In this document: in pieces, positions 1-9,811 of the stretch
Position numbering within the stretch: position 1 is the stretch's first letter
Layout: the number at the start of each line of letters is the position of its first letter
NCBI GenBank assembly: GCA_016720395.1
Contig: JADKKR010000008.1
Location: 337,501 to 401,500 of the forward strand
Direction: 5' to 3'
DNA length: 64,000 bases
Source: Geobacteraceae bacterium
GTDB taxonomy: Bacteria; Desulfobacterota; Desulfuromonadia; Geobacterales; Pseudopelobacteraceae
Made by a program: the position numbers and the translations under genes
The notes under the pieces: generated by a model
Told to the model about the DNA's origin: nothing
The model's input: only the letters and a program-made list of their open reading frames with translations
Database searches by the model: none

Positions 1-1799
<1,799 letters not shown>

Positions 1800-1820
1800 A
1801 TAAAATAATTAATACGGTCC

Positions 1821-1842
1821 GGGGGAAGGTAACCCTTCCCCC
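1821..1842 (+). other. GC-rich hairpin in the 23S-5S spacer
   Basis: A 9-bp stem (gggggaagg / ccttccccc) with a 4-base loop lies just after the 23S 3' end. No T-run follows, so it is more likely an rRNA processing or stabilising structure than a terminator. Function is inferred from position only. Confidence 0.45.
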
Positions 1843-1917
1843 AGGCCGGAATAAATCAAACACAGCATACAAACCTAAAACTATCCAACTGACGCAATTG
1901 CCAAGAAAACAATTGTT

Positions 1918-1979
1918 CACGTTCAATGTTCAACGTTCAGGGTTTTAAACCTTGAACATCGAACTTTGAACTCTGAACT
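1918..1979. repeat. Imperfect inverted word-repeat in the 23S-5S spacer
   Basis: The left arm is built of repeated gttcaa words (cgttcaatgttcaacgttcag). The right arm is the approximate reverse complement (cttgaacatcgaactttgaac). Together they could fold into a long imperfect stem between 23S and 5S. It resembles the other word-repeat elements in the window, at 6862-7070, 13560-13754, 28322-28418 and 39967-40170, in style but not in sequence. Confidence 0.6.
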
Positions 1980-1985
1980 AAGGAT

Positions 1986-2103
<118 letters not shown>

Positions 2104-2114
2104 ATAAAACAAAA

Positions 2115-2150
2115 ACAGCCCCATCACTCAAAAAGTGATGGGGCTGTTCT
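2115..2150 (+). terminator. Rho-independent terminator of the rRNA operon
   Basis: A perfect 14-bp stem (acagccccatcact / agtgatggggctgt) with a 5-base loop follows the 5S gene. The downstream T-run is short (ttctg). Confidence 0.8.
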
Positions 2151-2163
2151 GCGTCATGGGACT

Positions 2164-2191
2164 TTGGGATTAGAATTGTTTCTGATATAGT
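2164..2191 (+). promoter_or_regulatory. Predicted sigma-70-type promoter for the lipoylation pair
   Basis: A -35-like TTGGGA and a -10-like TATAGT are separated by 16 bases. They lie 35 bases upstream of the start at 2226 and after the rRNA terminator. Prediction from sequence match only. Confidence 0.45.
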
Positions 2192-2225
2192 TTGCCCATT
2201 AACTTCGTGACAGGATGACTTCGCT

Positions 2226-3050
2226 TTGACAGAACGACGCACCGAACAGACATGGCGCCATATTGATAGCGGTCGCTTTTCCGGTGAAGTAAACATGGCC
2301 GTTGACGAAGCACTGCTCTGCTCGTTTGATCCGGAGCTTTCCGGTCCAATACTGAGAACCTATGGCTGGAATCCTCCGGCGCTATCACTGGGCCGCTTTC
2401 AGCACGCTGAAGATGTGCTCGACATGGAACGCTGTCGCGAAAGCGGGATAAAAGTCGTCAGGCGCGTCAGTGGCGGCGGTGTTATCTACCATGCTGACGA
2501 GTTGACCTATTGCCTCGTCTGTACCCAGCAGCACATTCCGCCCGCCGCTTCGGTGAAGGACTCGTTTCGGGTTCTGACCGGCTTCCTCTTGGAGTTTTAT
2601 CGTTCACTCGGCCTTGAGGCGGGCTACGCTGTAGATTCCCATTCGGATCAGGCCTGCCTGGGAGCCCGGACCGCCTTCTGTTTTGCCGGCAAAGAGACCT
2701 TTGACATCCAGATTGATGGAATGAAGATAGGCGGCAATGCTCAGCGGCGCCTGAAGAATGTCATCTTTCAGCACGGATCGATTCCGATTTTCAACCGGGC
2801 TCAGCAGGGACTGCAGTTTATGAAGGACCGCACTTCCCGATACGCAGATGCATGCGTCAGCCTTTCCGATTGCGCCCGTCAGTTTGAGCCGGCCAACCTG
2901 ACCACCCAACTTGTTGACGCATTCAAGCGCCACATGGGTGTGATAGCTGTTGCGAGCGAGCTTACGTCGCACGAGAAGGGAACCATGCAGAGCTTGCTGG
3001 AGAACAAATACACCCTGGACCAGTGGAATCTGAAAGGTGAGCTGAGTTGA
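2226..3050 (+). CDS. lipM: Octanoyl/lipoyl transferase of the LipM/LplA family
   Basis: A 274-residue member of the BPL/LplA/LipB fold. It most resembles LipM octanoyltransferases in length and layout. Motifs seen are RRVSGGG at 79-85, a cysteine at 152 in AFCFAG that matches the LipM nucleophile position, Lys167 in GMKIGG, and QHGS near 182. LipM-type enzymes move octanoate from acyl carrier protein to a lipoyl-domain protein, after which LipA inserts sulfur. The start is a TTG with AGGA 10 bases upstream. The stop overlaps the next gene by four bases (TTGA), so the two are translationally coupled. A lipoate-protein ligase that uses free lipoate is the main alternative. Confidence 0.88.
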   Translation: MTERRTEQTWRHIDSGRFSGEVNMAVDEALLCSFDPELSGPILRTYGWNPPALSLGRFQHAEDVLDMERCRESGIKVVRRVSGGGVIYHADELTYCLVCTQQHIPPAASVKDSFRVLTGFLLEFYRSLGLEAGYAVDSHSDQACLGARTAFCFAGKETFDIQIDGMKIGGNAQRRLKNVIFQHGSIPIFNRAQQGLQFMKDRTSRYADACVSLSDCARQFEPANLTTQLVDAFKRHMGVIAVASELTSHEKGTMQSLLENKYTLDQWNLKGELS

Positions 3051-3889
3051 AGATACAACGCAAGCCGGAATGGCTCAGGAAAAAGGTCAACCAGAGAGAT
3101 CAGGCCGGCATGCGACACCTGCTGGGTGAACTGCACCTAAACACGGTCTGCCAGCAGGCGCTCTGCCCCAATATATCGGAATGCTTTTCATGTGGGCAGG
3201 CCACGTTCCTGATACTCGGGACGAACTGCACCCGACAGTGCAGTTTCTGTAATGTCGAAAAAACAGCACCACAAGCGGTGGACACGGAGGAACCGCTGCG
3301 GGTTGCCGAGGCGGTTCAGCGCCTCTGCCTGTCACATGTGGTCATCACCAGTCCGACCCGTGACGACCTGCCGGACGGCGGTTCTTCCATCTATTCTGCA
3401 ACGGTCGCGGCAATACGGGACTCGTCTCCGGGCACACGTATCGAACTCCTCATACCGGACCTCCAGGCCGATCTACCCAGTCTGAGACGCATCGTTGAAT
3501 CGCAGCCAGATATCATCGCCCATAATGTAGAAACGGTCCCTCGTCTGTACCATGTGCGTTCCGGGGCGGATTATCAGCGTTCCCTCAATGTGCTTCGCTA
3601 CTGCCTGGAGCTGGCGCCCGGCATAGCCACCAAATCCGGGATCATGCTGGGTATGGGAGAACAGTCTGATGAGGTTATGCAGGTCATGCAGGATCTGCGT
3701 GGAGTCGGCTGCCGGTATTTAAGCATCGGCCAGTATCTGGCGCCGAGCCGGGAACATTATCCGGTGCGGGAGTATGTCAGGCCTGAGGTCTTTGAGCGCC
3801 TGCGGGAAGCGGGGCAAGCGCTCGGTTTTTCCCATGTGGAGAGCGGGCCGTATGTGCGCAGTTCCTATCATGCCGGGCAGTACCGTTAG
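3047..3889 (+). CDS. lipA: Lipoyl synthase
   Basis: A 280-residue radical SAM enzyme that inserts two sulfur atoms into protein-bound octanoyl groups. The auxiliary cluster motif CX4CX5C is at Cys35, Cys40 and Cys46. The radical SAM CX3CX2C motif is at Cys61, Cys65 and Cys68. The family motif TRDDLPDGG is near 104, and the C-terminal RSSYHA supplies the conserved serine that ligates the auxiliary cluster. The TTG start overlaps the stop of the upstream transferase, which gives a two-gene lipoylation unit. Length and motifs are complete. Confidence 0.97.
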   Translation: MKIQRKPEWLRKKVNQRDQAGMRHLLGELHLNTVCQQALCPNISECFSCGQATFLILGTNCTRQCSFCNVEKTAPQAVDTEEPLRVAEAVQRLCLSHVVITSPTRDDLPDGGSSIYSATVAAIRDSSPGTRIELLIPDLQADLPSLRRIVESQPDIIAHNVETVPRLYHVRSGADYQRSLNVLRYCLELAPGIATKSGIMLGMGEQSDEVMQVMQDLRGVGCRYLSIGQYLAPSREHYPVREYVRPEVFERLREAGQALGFSHVESGPYVRSSYHAGQYR

Positions 3890-3931
3890 CAAGCTGTTTC
3901 AGCCTGCTGTTATTGCCTCAACAGAGCCGTT

Positions 3932-3956
3932 CGGGAAGACGGTTTAATTTCTCTTG
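3932..3956 (+). terminator. Weak possible terminator after lipA
   Basis: A short stem (agccgt / acggtt, one wobble pair) is followed by taattt. It is weak and could be chance. Confidence 0.25.
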
Positions 3957-3978
3957 GACTTTTTGTTTATCTTTTTTC

Positions 3979-3987
3979 TGGTATACT
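3979..3987 (+). promoter_or_regulatory. Possible extended -10 promoter for the nfeD pair
   Basis: TGGTATACT matches an extended -10 element (TG-N-TATACT) 33 bases upstream of the nfeD start. No good -35 is seen at 17 bases. A very similar TGGTATACA lies upstream of trmL at 26567. Confidence 0.35.
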
Positions 3988-4019
3988 TGACATAAATTTA
4001 CCGAGTGAGAGGTCTGTCT

Positions 4020-4466
4020 ATGCAGGTTGAATGGTGGTACTGGATCATAGCCGGGATGGTGCTGATCGGACTCGAGTTGATTATCCCCTCGTTTACTATC
4101 ATCTGGTTCGGCCTCGGTGCCTTGATTGTCGGCATTCTCAGGTACCTCTGGCCCGCTTTCCCCGTGTCCGGTCAGATATTCCTCTGGTCGGCAGCCTCGG
4201 TCTTCTTCACGGTCATGTGGTTCAGGTACCTGAAGCCGAAGGGGGACCGTACCCATGCCGGCACCTCCAAGGAGGCCATCGTTGGCGAGTCCGGCATCAT
4301 TATCCGCGGAACCGACGACAGTTACGGCCGAGGGACGGTCAGATTCCGTTTTTCCATACTCGGTGCCGACGAGTGGCGGTGCTATGCTGAGGAGGTACTG
4401 AGGATCGGAGATTCGGTTCGTGTCGTGGATATTGAAGGGCAGATTCTCAAAGTGGAAAAAATCTAG
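4020..4466 (+). CDS. NfeD-family membrane protein
   Basis: A 148-residue short-form NfeD protein. Two or three hydrophobic segments lie in the first 75 residues, and a C-terminal OB-fold-like beta domain (GESGIIIRG, VRVVDIEGQILKVEKI) follows. Short NfeD proteins partner with stomatin/SPFH proteins in membrane quality control. I chose ATG 4020 because AGAGG lies 7 bases upstream. A GTG at 4005 would add five residues. The stomatin-like gene follows after 9 bases, the usual pairing for this family. Confidence 0.88.
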   Translation: MQVEWWYWIIAGMVLIGLELIIPSFTIIWFGLGALIVGILRYLWPAFPVSGQIFLWSAASVFFTVMWFRYLKPKGDRTHAGTSKEAIVGESGIIIRGTDDSYGRGTVRFRFSILGADEWRCYAEEVLRIGDSVRVVDIEGQILKVEKI

Positions 4467-4475
4467 GGGGTACTC

Positions 4476-5324
4476 ATGCCGGGTGTATTTATTTTCGGAA
4501 TCCTGTTTGTCGTTGTCGCAGCTACGCTGTTTGCAGGGGTCAAGACCGTTCCCCAAGGCCAGGAGTGGATCGTTGAGCGACTGGGTAAATTCAACAGTGT
4601 CATCAAGCCGGGCCTCAACTTCATCTTCCCCTACATCGATATCGTTGCCTATCGGGTCTCCACCAAGGGGGATGTGCTCTCGGTCGGAGCCCAGGAAGTC
4701 ATCACCAAGGACAATGCGGTTATCATCACCAATGCCATCGCCTTTATCAAGGTAACCGATCCGACGCGCGCCGTCTATGAAATCCAGAATTACGAGTATG
4801 CCATCCAGAACCTGGTCATGACATCTCTGCGCGCCATCATCGGCCAGATGGACCTGAACAGCGCCCTCTCCGAGCGCGAGCATATCAAGGCCCGCCTTCA
4901 GGAGAATATTTCCAAAGAGGTTGCCGCCTGGGGCATCTACGTCCAGTCGGTGGAGATCCAGGATATAAAACCGTCCGAATCCATGCAGAAGGCCATGGAG
5001 CAACAGGCCAGTGCCGACCGTTTCAAGCAGGCCACGATACTTGAAGCAGAGGGTAAACGGGAGGCCACCATCCGTGAGGCAGAAGGCAGGCTCGAGGCGG
5101 CCAAGCGTGAAGCCGAGGCCCAGATCCGGCTGGCAGAGGCGTCTGCCAAGGCCATCTCCGATATCAGCGAGGCCATCAAGGATAATGATCTGCCTGCGGT
5201 ATTCCTGCTGGGTGACCGCTACATCAACACCCTGCAGAAGATCGCACTGTCGCCGAACGCCAAACTGGTGATGCTGCCGGCAGACCTGCCCGCAGCGATA
5301 CGCGGGATCATGGGCAAAGGCTGA
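4476..5324 (+). CDS. SPFH/band 7 (stomatin-like, QmcA/paraslipin-type) membrane protein
   Basis: A 282-residue protein with an N-terminal hydrophobic anchor (about 3-21). An SPFH domain (about 22-185) includes VPQGQEWIVERLGKF and an Ala/Glu-rich coiled-coil follows from about 175 to 240 (repeated EAEGKREA-like heptads). Such proteins oligomerise at the membrane and work with NfeD partners and membrane proteases. The pairing with the upstream nfeD gene supports the call. A strong terminator follows, so the pair forms one transcription unit. Confidence 0.92.
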   Translation: MPGVFIFGILFVVVAATLFAGVKTVPQGQEWIVERLGKFNSVIKPGLNFIFPYIDIVAYRVSTKGDVLSVGAQEVITKDNAVIITNAIAFIKVTDPTRAVYEIQNYEYAIQNLVMTSLRAIIGQMDLNSALSEREHIKARLQENISKEVAAWGIYVQSVEIQDIKPSESMQKAMEQQASADRFKQATILEAEGKREATIREAEGRLEAAKREAEAQIRLAEASAKAISDISEAIKDNDLPAVFLLGDRYINTLQKIALSPNAKLVMLPADLPAAIRGIMGKG

Positions 5325-5352
5325 CTCGACTCCCTTATCCTCCTGATAATCC

Positions 5353-5391
5353 AAAGCCCCGCTTCCTTAAAAGGATGCGGGGCTTTTTTTC
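5353..5391 (+). terminator. Rho-independent terminator after the SPFH gene
   Basis: A 10-bp GC-rich stem (aaagccccgc / gcggggcttt), extended by imperfect pairing around the loop, is followed by seven T residues. Confidence 0.88.
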
Positions 5392-5488
5392 AGTATGTAG
5401 CGGCTGGTCAGGCGGTCTCTCACCTGCATCAGCCTGGTTTGGCAGAAGTGTAGTATAATAGTTACAGGCATTGACACGTGATATGTAA

Positions 5489-5734
5489 TCATCCTAGGTT
5501 TTTGTGAAACCATGAATATGACATGACAAAAAAGCCAAAGTTCAACACCATGATAAGAAAGCTGAACACGATTGATAACCGGCGGTATTTCTGCCATAAG
5601 AAAAAGATGTATACCAAAAATAGAAGAGGATAGATTAAAAGCAAATCCACTCGAATATTGCCGGATGCCTGAGATTCCCACCCCCAATATGCCAAAGTGG
5701 CTATAATTACCCCAATGTGTGAAGATTTCACCAT
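5489..5734 (-). CDS. Small membrane protein of unknown function
   Basis: An 81-residue protein with about three predicted membrane segments: the N-terminal VIIATLAYWGW, then a hydrophobic stretch including LLLIYPLLFLVYIFFLW, then a C-terminal segment ending in FFVMSYSWF. I recognise no family. ATG 5734 is chosen because AGGAG lies 7 to 8 bases upstream. A longer reading from 5752 has no such site. The base composition is clearly richer in A+T than the neighbours. A longer overlapping frame (5367-5768) lacks membrane-protein character and is treated as a shadow. Confidence 0.6.
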   Translation of the reverse strand: MVKSSHIGVIIATLAYWGWESQASGNIRVDLLLIYPLLFLVYIFFLWQKYRRLSIVFSFLIMVLNFGFFVMSYSWFHKNLG

Positions 5735-5781
5735 TAAATATCTCCTGCACAACGGTAATGAGGTGCAACGGTAGCGTGGCC

Positions 5782-6213
5782 TTATCGCGCCGACTGTCTG
5801 CCGCCGAGTGGTTGGGTCACTTGTCTGGTCTTGCTACTCGTTGGTGAAGCACCATCAGACTTTTCAACCGGAGGGCGAAATCCGGGGTATTTGTTTTGAA
5901 TTAGTCCTGCAAGTTGCCAGATAACAATGGCATTAACCACCGTAGCTACGCACACAGCGCTGGCAGCCCTCACACCAAGACGCAGCAGCAGTTTCTCTGT
6001 CAGGCCACCAACAAGCACACCACATGCGCCTCCAGCCAGAAGACCAATGCAGGCGGCAATAATGAAAAACCCCTGAGCAAAAACTGTTCCGAAGCTGTCA
6101 GCATTTTGGGGAAGCTGAAGTAATCCTCCCAATCCAAGTAAAGCGCCCCAGATCCCACCGAGCAGTGGCCATGAAATGCGAACTATCCACAAGAGTTTGC
6201 CTTCTTGTTTCAT
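5782..6213 (-). CDS. Hypothetical four-helix membrane protein
   Basis: A 143-residue protein. Hydrophobic segments lie at about 8-30 (WIVRISWPLLGGIWGALLGL), 43-65, 66-85 and 88-106. A polar, proline- and serine-rich tail of about 35 residues follows. AAAGGG lies about 7 bases before the ATG. It lies 47 bases upstream of the other small membrane gene on the same strand, so they may be co-transcribed. No family recognised. Confidence 0.65.
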   Translation of the reverse strand: MKQEGKLLWIVRISWPLLGGIWGALLGLGGLLQLPQNADSFGTVFAQGFFIIAACIGLLAGGACGVLVGGLTEKLLLRLGVRAASAVCVATVVNAIVIWQLAGLIQNKYPGFRPPVEKSDGASPTSSKTRQVTQPLGGRQSAR

Positions 6214-6355
6214 TGCGTACCCTTTGAAGACGGAAGTTTATTCATTACATTGCGAGCACGAGTCAGGTGATTGCTGTTGTTTATATTTTATGTGGGAATC
6301 ATACGGACGTTATGAGGATATTTCAAGATAAACCCTTTGCCCGCCTCATGTTGTT

Positions 6356-6901
6356 GTGCTAGATTTCATTGATGAAAAAAAGACTCACGAGTACTGGATG
6401 ACGCGCGCTATCGTCGAGGCCCGCAAGGCCGCGGCCAAGGATGAGGTGCCGATCGGTTGTGTGATCGTGCACGACGGCCGCATCATCGCCCGCGGTCACA
6501 ACCTTCGCGAGACCAGCCAGGACCCGGCGGCCCATGCCGAAATGATCGCCATCAGAAAAGCCGCCCGGAAACTTGTTTCCTGGCGGCTTTTGGACTGTAC
6601 ATTGTATGTCACCCTGGAACCCTGCACCATGTGCATGGGGGCCATCATCCTCTCCCGCATCCCCACCGTCGTTTTCGGTTGTTACGACCCCAAGGGTGGT
6701 GCTGCCGGCTCTCTGTATGATCTCTCCAACGATCCCCGCCTCAATCACTCAGTTGAACTGCTGCCTAGCATTCTGGAAGCGGAATGTTCCGGTCTGCTGA
6801 GCGAGTTCTTTGCCGCTCTCCGGAAGCGCAAGAAGTCAGAACGGAACCCGTTAGATCCTCTTGTCTCACGCAAAGGCGCAAAGGGCGCAAAGAAAAGCTG
6901 A
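6356..6901 (+). CDS. tadA: tRNA-adenosine deaminase (A34 to inosine)
   Basis: A 181-residue cytidine-deaminase-fold enzyme that converts the wobble adenosine of tRNA-Arg to inosine. Zinc and catalytic residues are visible: HAE with His60 and Glu62, and PCTMC with Cys90 and Cys93. GTG 6356 is chosen as start and no clear ribosome binding site is seen, so the next in-frame ATG at 6398 remains possible. The last dozen residues (SRKGAKGAKKS) are encoded by an intergenic word-repeat that has run into the reading frame. The natural family end is probably near residue 160. Confidence 0.92.
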   Translation: MLDFIDEKKTHEYWMTRAIVEARKAAAKDEVPIGCVIVHDGRIIARGHNLRETSQDPAAHAEMIAIRKAARKLVSWRLLDCTLYVTLEPCTMCMGAIILSRIPTVVFGCYDPKGGAAGSLYDLSNDPRLNHSVELLPSILEAECSGLLSEFFAALRKRKKSERNPLDPLVSRKGAKGAKKS

Positions 6902-7070
6902 AATCCTGCAATCAGGTGTCACACGACGAAGCGACGACGCAACGGGAAGCGTTTCAAAAAGTACAAAACTAAACAGACGATAATTTTGGGGTTTTTTGTG
7001 ACCTGTGATTTTTGCAAGGATCGTTTGTGATCTTTTGGCTCGCGTTGCGCCGTAGCGCCTTAGCGTGAGA
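6862..7070. repeat. Word-repeat element with inverted arms (gcaaag type)
   Basis: The left arm at 6862-6895 is ctcacgcaaaggcgcaaag followed by another gcgcaaag word. The right arm at 7034-7070 carries the approximate inverse, ttgcgccgtagcgccttagcgtgaga. The 140 bases between hold no convincing gene. The left arm overlaps the end of tadA. Confidence 0.6.
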
Positions 7071-7094
7071 GTTGTTTTCGAGATTCCTTAAGGT

Positions 7095-8450
7095 TTATTC
7101 CTTACCCTTAACGTGCTCGTACTCCTCCGGGGTGTTCACATTCCGGAACGACTCCGTCCCGCCGGTCTCATTCTGTCCGACTTCCCGGGTGTTCAGCCGG
7201 TCAAGCACGATCAGGATGCTCTTGTCGCCGGACGTGATGATTTCCTCGATGGTCTGCAACGCCCTCTTGGTGTAGACCGCGTGCAGCGGTTCCCGCATCC
7301 CCTCCGTGTTTATCGGTACCACGGCCTCTGCGGCACTGTCGATGGTACAGAGAAGCTTGATCAGGACAGGATCAAGGCTCGGCATGTCGCAGGCGGCCAC
7401 GAAGGTCCGGTCAAAGGCACTGTTGACCAGGGCTGAGTGGAGCCCGGCAATAGCTCCGCATCCCTGATGGATATCGGCAACCTTTCGACAGGGGAGGAAG
7501 CGGTACTCCTCCGGGTTGTTTGTAACAAGGATAACCTCACGAAACAGCCGGGCGAGGGTTTCGTAGACCCGACTGATGATCGGTGCTCCGTCAACTTCCA
7601 GCAGTGCCTTGTTACGGCCCATACGTCTGGACTGGCCTCCGGCCAGTATTGCAGCAGTGACACCTTCGATCTTGTCCTCTTCGGGATATGGTTCGATCTG
7701 ATGGGGATTGGCATAGACGGTGAACTTACCGGCGCGCACATACCCGACCAGACAGATTCCGCTCTGTTCACAGAGTCGAATCGCCATGTCGGTCGGAGAG
7801 GTGCGTGATGCGATCAGCCGCACCCCCAGCAGGGCAGCCTTGGCTACCATTTCAGTTGAAACCCGTCCCGATGTGACCAGCATGGTTCCCCGCAGCTCCA
7901 TCCCCTTGAAGAGCGCTTCACCGGCAATACGGTCCAGGGTGTTGTGCCGCCCCAGGTCCTCGGCGTAGAGCAGTAACGCCCCGCCGCTGCCGATGGCGGC
8001 CGAGTGGATGCCTCCGTGGCTCCGGTACTGCTCGGCCCGGGCAGACAGTGCGCTCATGAGGGAAAATATCTCTTCGGGGCTGAGCGGGGTCTGGACTGAA
8101 ACTTCATCTGCGGCGGCCGCATCTGGCATAGAAAAACTGACCCCGGTGCCGCAGCCGGAGGTCAAAACCGGCTTGAGCCGCTCGGGTAGCTCACCCTTGA
8201 TGCGCACGTTGGCGCTCCCGAAATCTTCGCAGACGCTGAACATCTCGAAGTCGGACAGCTCGCGGACGAAGCCCTGCAGCCGAAGGAACCCGGCCACCAG
8301 AAACCTCAAATCATGAGGAGAACCAATTAGTGTAGCTATTTCACGGCCGTTGACGATCAACTGCACCGGAAATTCCTGGACGACCTGCCCTTCGGTGGCG
8401 GCAAGCTTGTCATTCTGGAAGGTGAACAGTATGCGTGGTTCCTGTTTCAT
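7095..8450 (-). CDS. FdhD-MobA fusion: formate dehydrogenase sulfurtransferase plus Mo-cofactor guanylyltransferase
   Basis: A 451-residue two-domain protein. Residues 1 to about 250 are FdhD, which passes sulfur to the molybdenum cofactor of formate dehydrogenase. The conserved segment EDLGRHNTLDRI is at about 164-175, and the central motif reads TSGCGTG with a single cysteine near 100. Residues from about 262 are MobA, with the nucleotide-binding signature AILAGGQSRRMGRNK; MobA joins GMP to molybdopterin. ATG 8450 is chosen because AAGGTG lies 9 bases upstream. Fusion of the two steps makes sense because both act on the same cofactor. The second cysteine of the usual FdhD CxxC motif is not seen. 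Confidence 0.92.
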   Translation of the reverse strand: MKQEPRILFTFQNDKLAATEGQVVQEFPVQLIVNGREIATLIGSPHDLRFLVAGFLRLQGFVRELSDFEMFSVCEDFGSANVRIKGELPERLKPVLTSGCGTGVSFSMPDAAAADEVSVQTPLSPEEIFSLMSALSARAEQYRSHGGIHSAAIGSGGALLLYAEDLGRHNTLDRIAGEALFKGMELRGTMLVTSGRVSTEMVAKAALLGVRLIASRTSPTDMAIRLCEQSGICLVGYVRAGKFTVYANPHQIEPYPEEDKIEGVTAAILAGGQSRRMGRNKALLEVDGAPIISRVYETLARLFREVILVTNNPEEYRFLPCRKVADIHQGCGAIAGLHSALVNSAFDRTFVAACDMPSLDPVLIKLLCTIDSAAEAVVPINTEGMREPLHAVYTKRALQTIEEIITSGDKSILIVLDRLNTREVGQNETGGTESFRNVNTPEEYEHVKGKE

Positions 8451-8462
8451 GGTTCTAATCAC

Positions 8463-8500
8463 CTTATAAAAAAAGGGGAAGCCATGAGCTTCCCCTTGTT
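8463..8500 (-). terminator. Rho-independent terminator after lysC
   Basis: A 10-bp stem (aaggggaagc / gcttcccctt) with a 5-base loop. Read on the minus strand it is followed by a run of eight T residues. It separates lysC from the fdhD-mobA fusion, so the latter probably has its own promoter. Confidence 0.8.
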
Positions 8501-8521
8501 AGTGCAGAAGGAAACGAACGG

Positions 8522-9736
8522 TCAGCCCGCCAGACCGAAGGTTTCGTGCATCAGTCGGACAGCCAGTTCGGTGTATTTTTCATCGACTACAACCGAGATC
8601 TTGATCTCCGATGTGGAGATCATCTGGATATTGATGCCGTTCTGGGCCAGGGCGGTGAACATCCGGGTGGCGACACCGGCGTGACTGCGCATGCCGAGGC
8701 CGACGATGGAGACCTTGCTGATGTTCTCATCGCAGACAACCTCTCTGGCGTGGATCTCCTTGGCGACCTCGTTGGTAATCACCTGGGCCTGTTTGAGATC
8801 GGCCTTTGTGACGGTGAAGGTGAAATCGGTCAAGCCGGCGGAACTGACATTCTGGACGATCATGTCCACCGATATATTGGCGTCGGAGAGTGCCGTGAGG
8901 ATTCTGGCTGCGATGCCCGGCTTGTCGGGTACACCCATAACGGCGATCTTGGCCTCATTTTTGTCGTATGCAATCCCTGAAACGAGAATCCCTTCCATTT
9001 CCTTATCCTCCCTGGTAACCATGGTACCGGTATTTTCATTCAAACTTGAACGGACGTGGACGTCCACATCATATTTTTTGGCAAATTCCACCGAGCGGAT
9101 CTGCAGGACCTTGGCACCGAGACTGGCCAGTTCCAGCATCTCATCATAGGAGATCTTCTCCATCTTGCGGGCCTCTTTGCAGATGTTGGGATCGGTCGTA
9201 TAGACACCGTCAACATCGGTGTAGATCTCACAAACATCAGCCTTGAGTGCCGCTGCCAGGGCTACTGCAGAGGTGTCGGAGCCGCCGCGGCCAAGAGTGG
9301 TGACGTTTCCGTCGGCATCTATACCCTGGAAGCCGGCCACGATAACGATGGTCCCTTTTTTCAGGTCGGCGCGGATATTGGTATCATCGATGCTTTCGAT
9401 CCTGGCTTTGGTGCAGGAGCTGTCGGTTACGATCGGCACCTGCCACCCCTGATAGGACTTGGCTTTGTATCCCAGCGACTTGAGGCACATGGCCAGAAGG
9501 CCGATGGTGACCTGCTCACCGGTTGCGACCACGACATCATATTCCCTGCCGTCGGGTATCTCGCAGATGTCATTTGCCAGGGCGACCAGTTTATTGGTCT
9601 CACCGGACATTGCCGATACGACGACGATCAGGTCGTTACCGGCGTCATAGGTCTTGATGATGCGTTTGGCGACATTCTTGATCCGGTCGGTTGTGCCGAC
9701 AGACGTGCCGCCGTATTTCTGGACTACAAGTGCCAT
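8522..9736 (-). CDS. lysC: Aspartate kinase
   Basis: A 404-residue monofunctional aspartokinase that makes aspartyl phosphate for lysine, threonine and methionine synthesis. The kinase signature KYGGTSVG is at about 7-14, with TLGRGGSDTSA near 150. Two ACT domains occupy the last 140 residues, which suggests feedback control by an amino acid. ATG 9736 follows AAGGAG by 6 bases. A longer reading adds five residues without support. It lies 75 bases after tsaE in the same direction and ends in a strong terminator. Confidence 0.96.
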   Translation of the reverse strand: MALVVQKYGGTSVGTTDRIKNVAKRIIKTYDAGNDLIVVVSAMSGETNKLVALANDICEIPDGREYDVVVATGEQVTIGLLAMCLKSLGYKAKSYQGWQVPIVTDSSCTKARIESIDDTNIRADLKKGTIVIVAGFQGIDADGNVTTLGRGGSDTSAVALAAALKADVCEIYTDVDGVYTTDPNICKEARKMEKISYDEMLELASLGAKVLQIRSVEFAKKYDVDVHVRSSLNENTGTMVTREDKEMEGILVSGIAYDKNEAKIAVMGVPDKPGIAARILTALSDANISVDMIVQNVSSAGLTDFTFTVTKADLKQAQVITNEVAKEIHAREVVCDENISKVSIVGLGMRSHAGVATRMFTALAQNGINIQMISTSEIKISVVVDEKYTELAVRLMHETFGLAG

Positions 9737-9811
9737 GCTGCGCTCCTTCATGTGATTTAAAAGAGAAAAATGTTTCGGATTCAGCTCTATAGCAGAAAAA
9801 CCGGCTGAAGG

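Noticed and set aside
3918..5354. A 478-residue open frame on the minus strand
   Set aside because: It is antisense to the NfeD and SPFH genes, which have clear family motifs; its composition follows theirs.
9737..9811. Lysine riboswitch upstream of lysC
   Set aside because: The gap is only about 75 bases and lacks the expected conserved elements.
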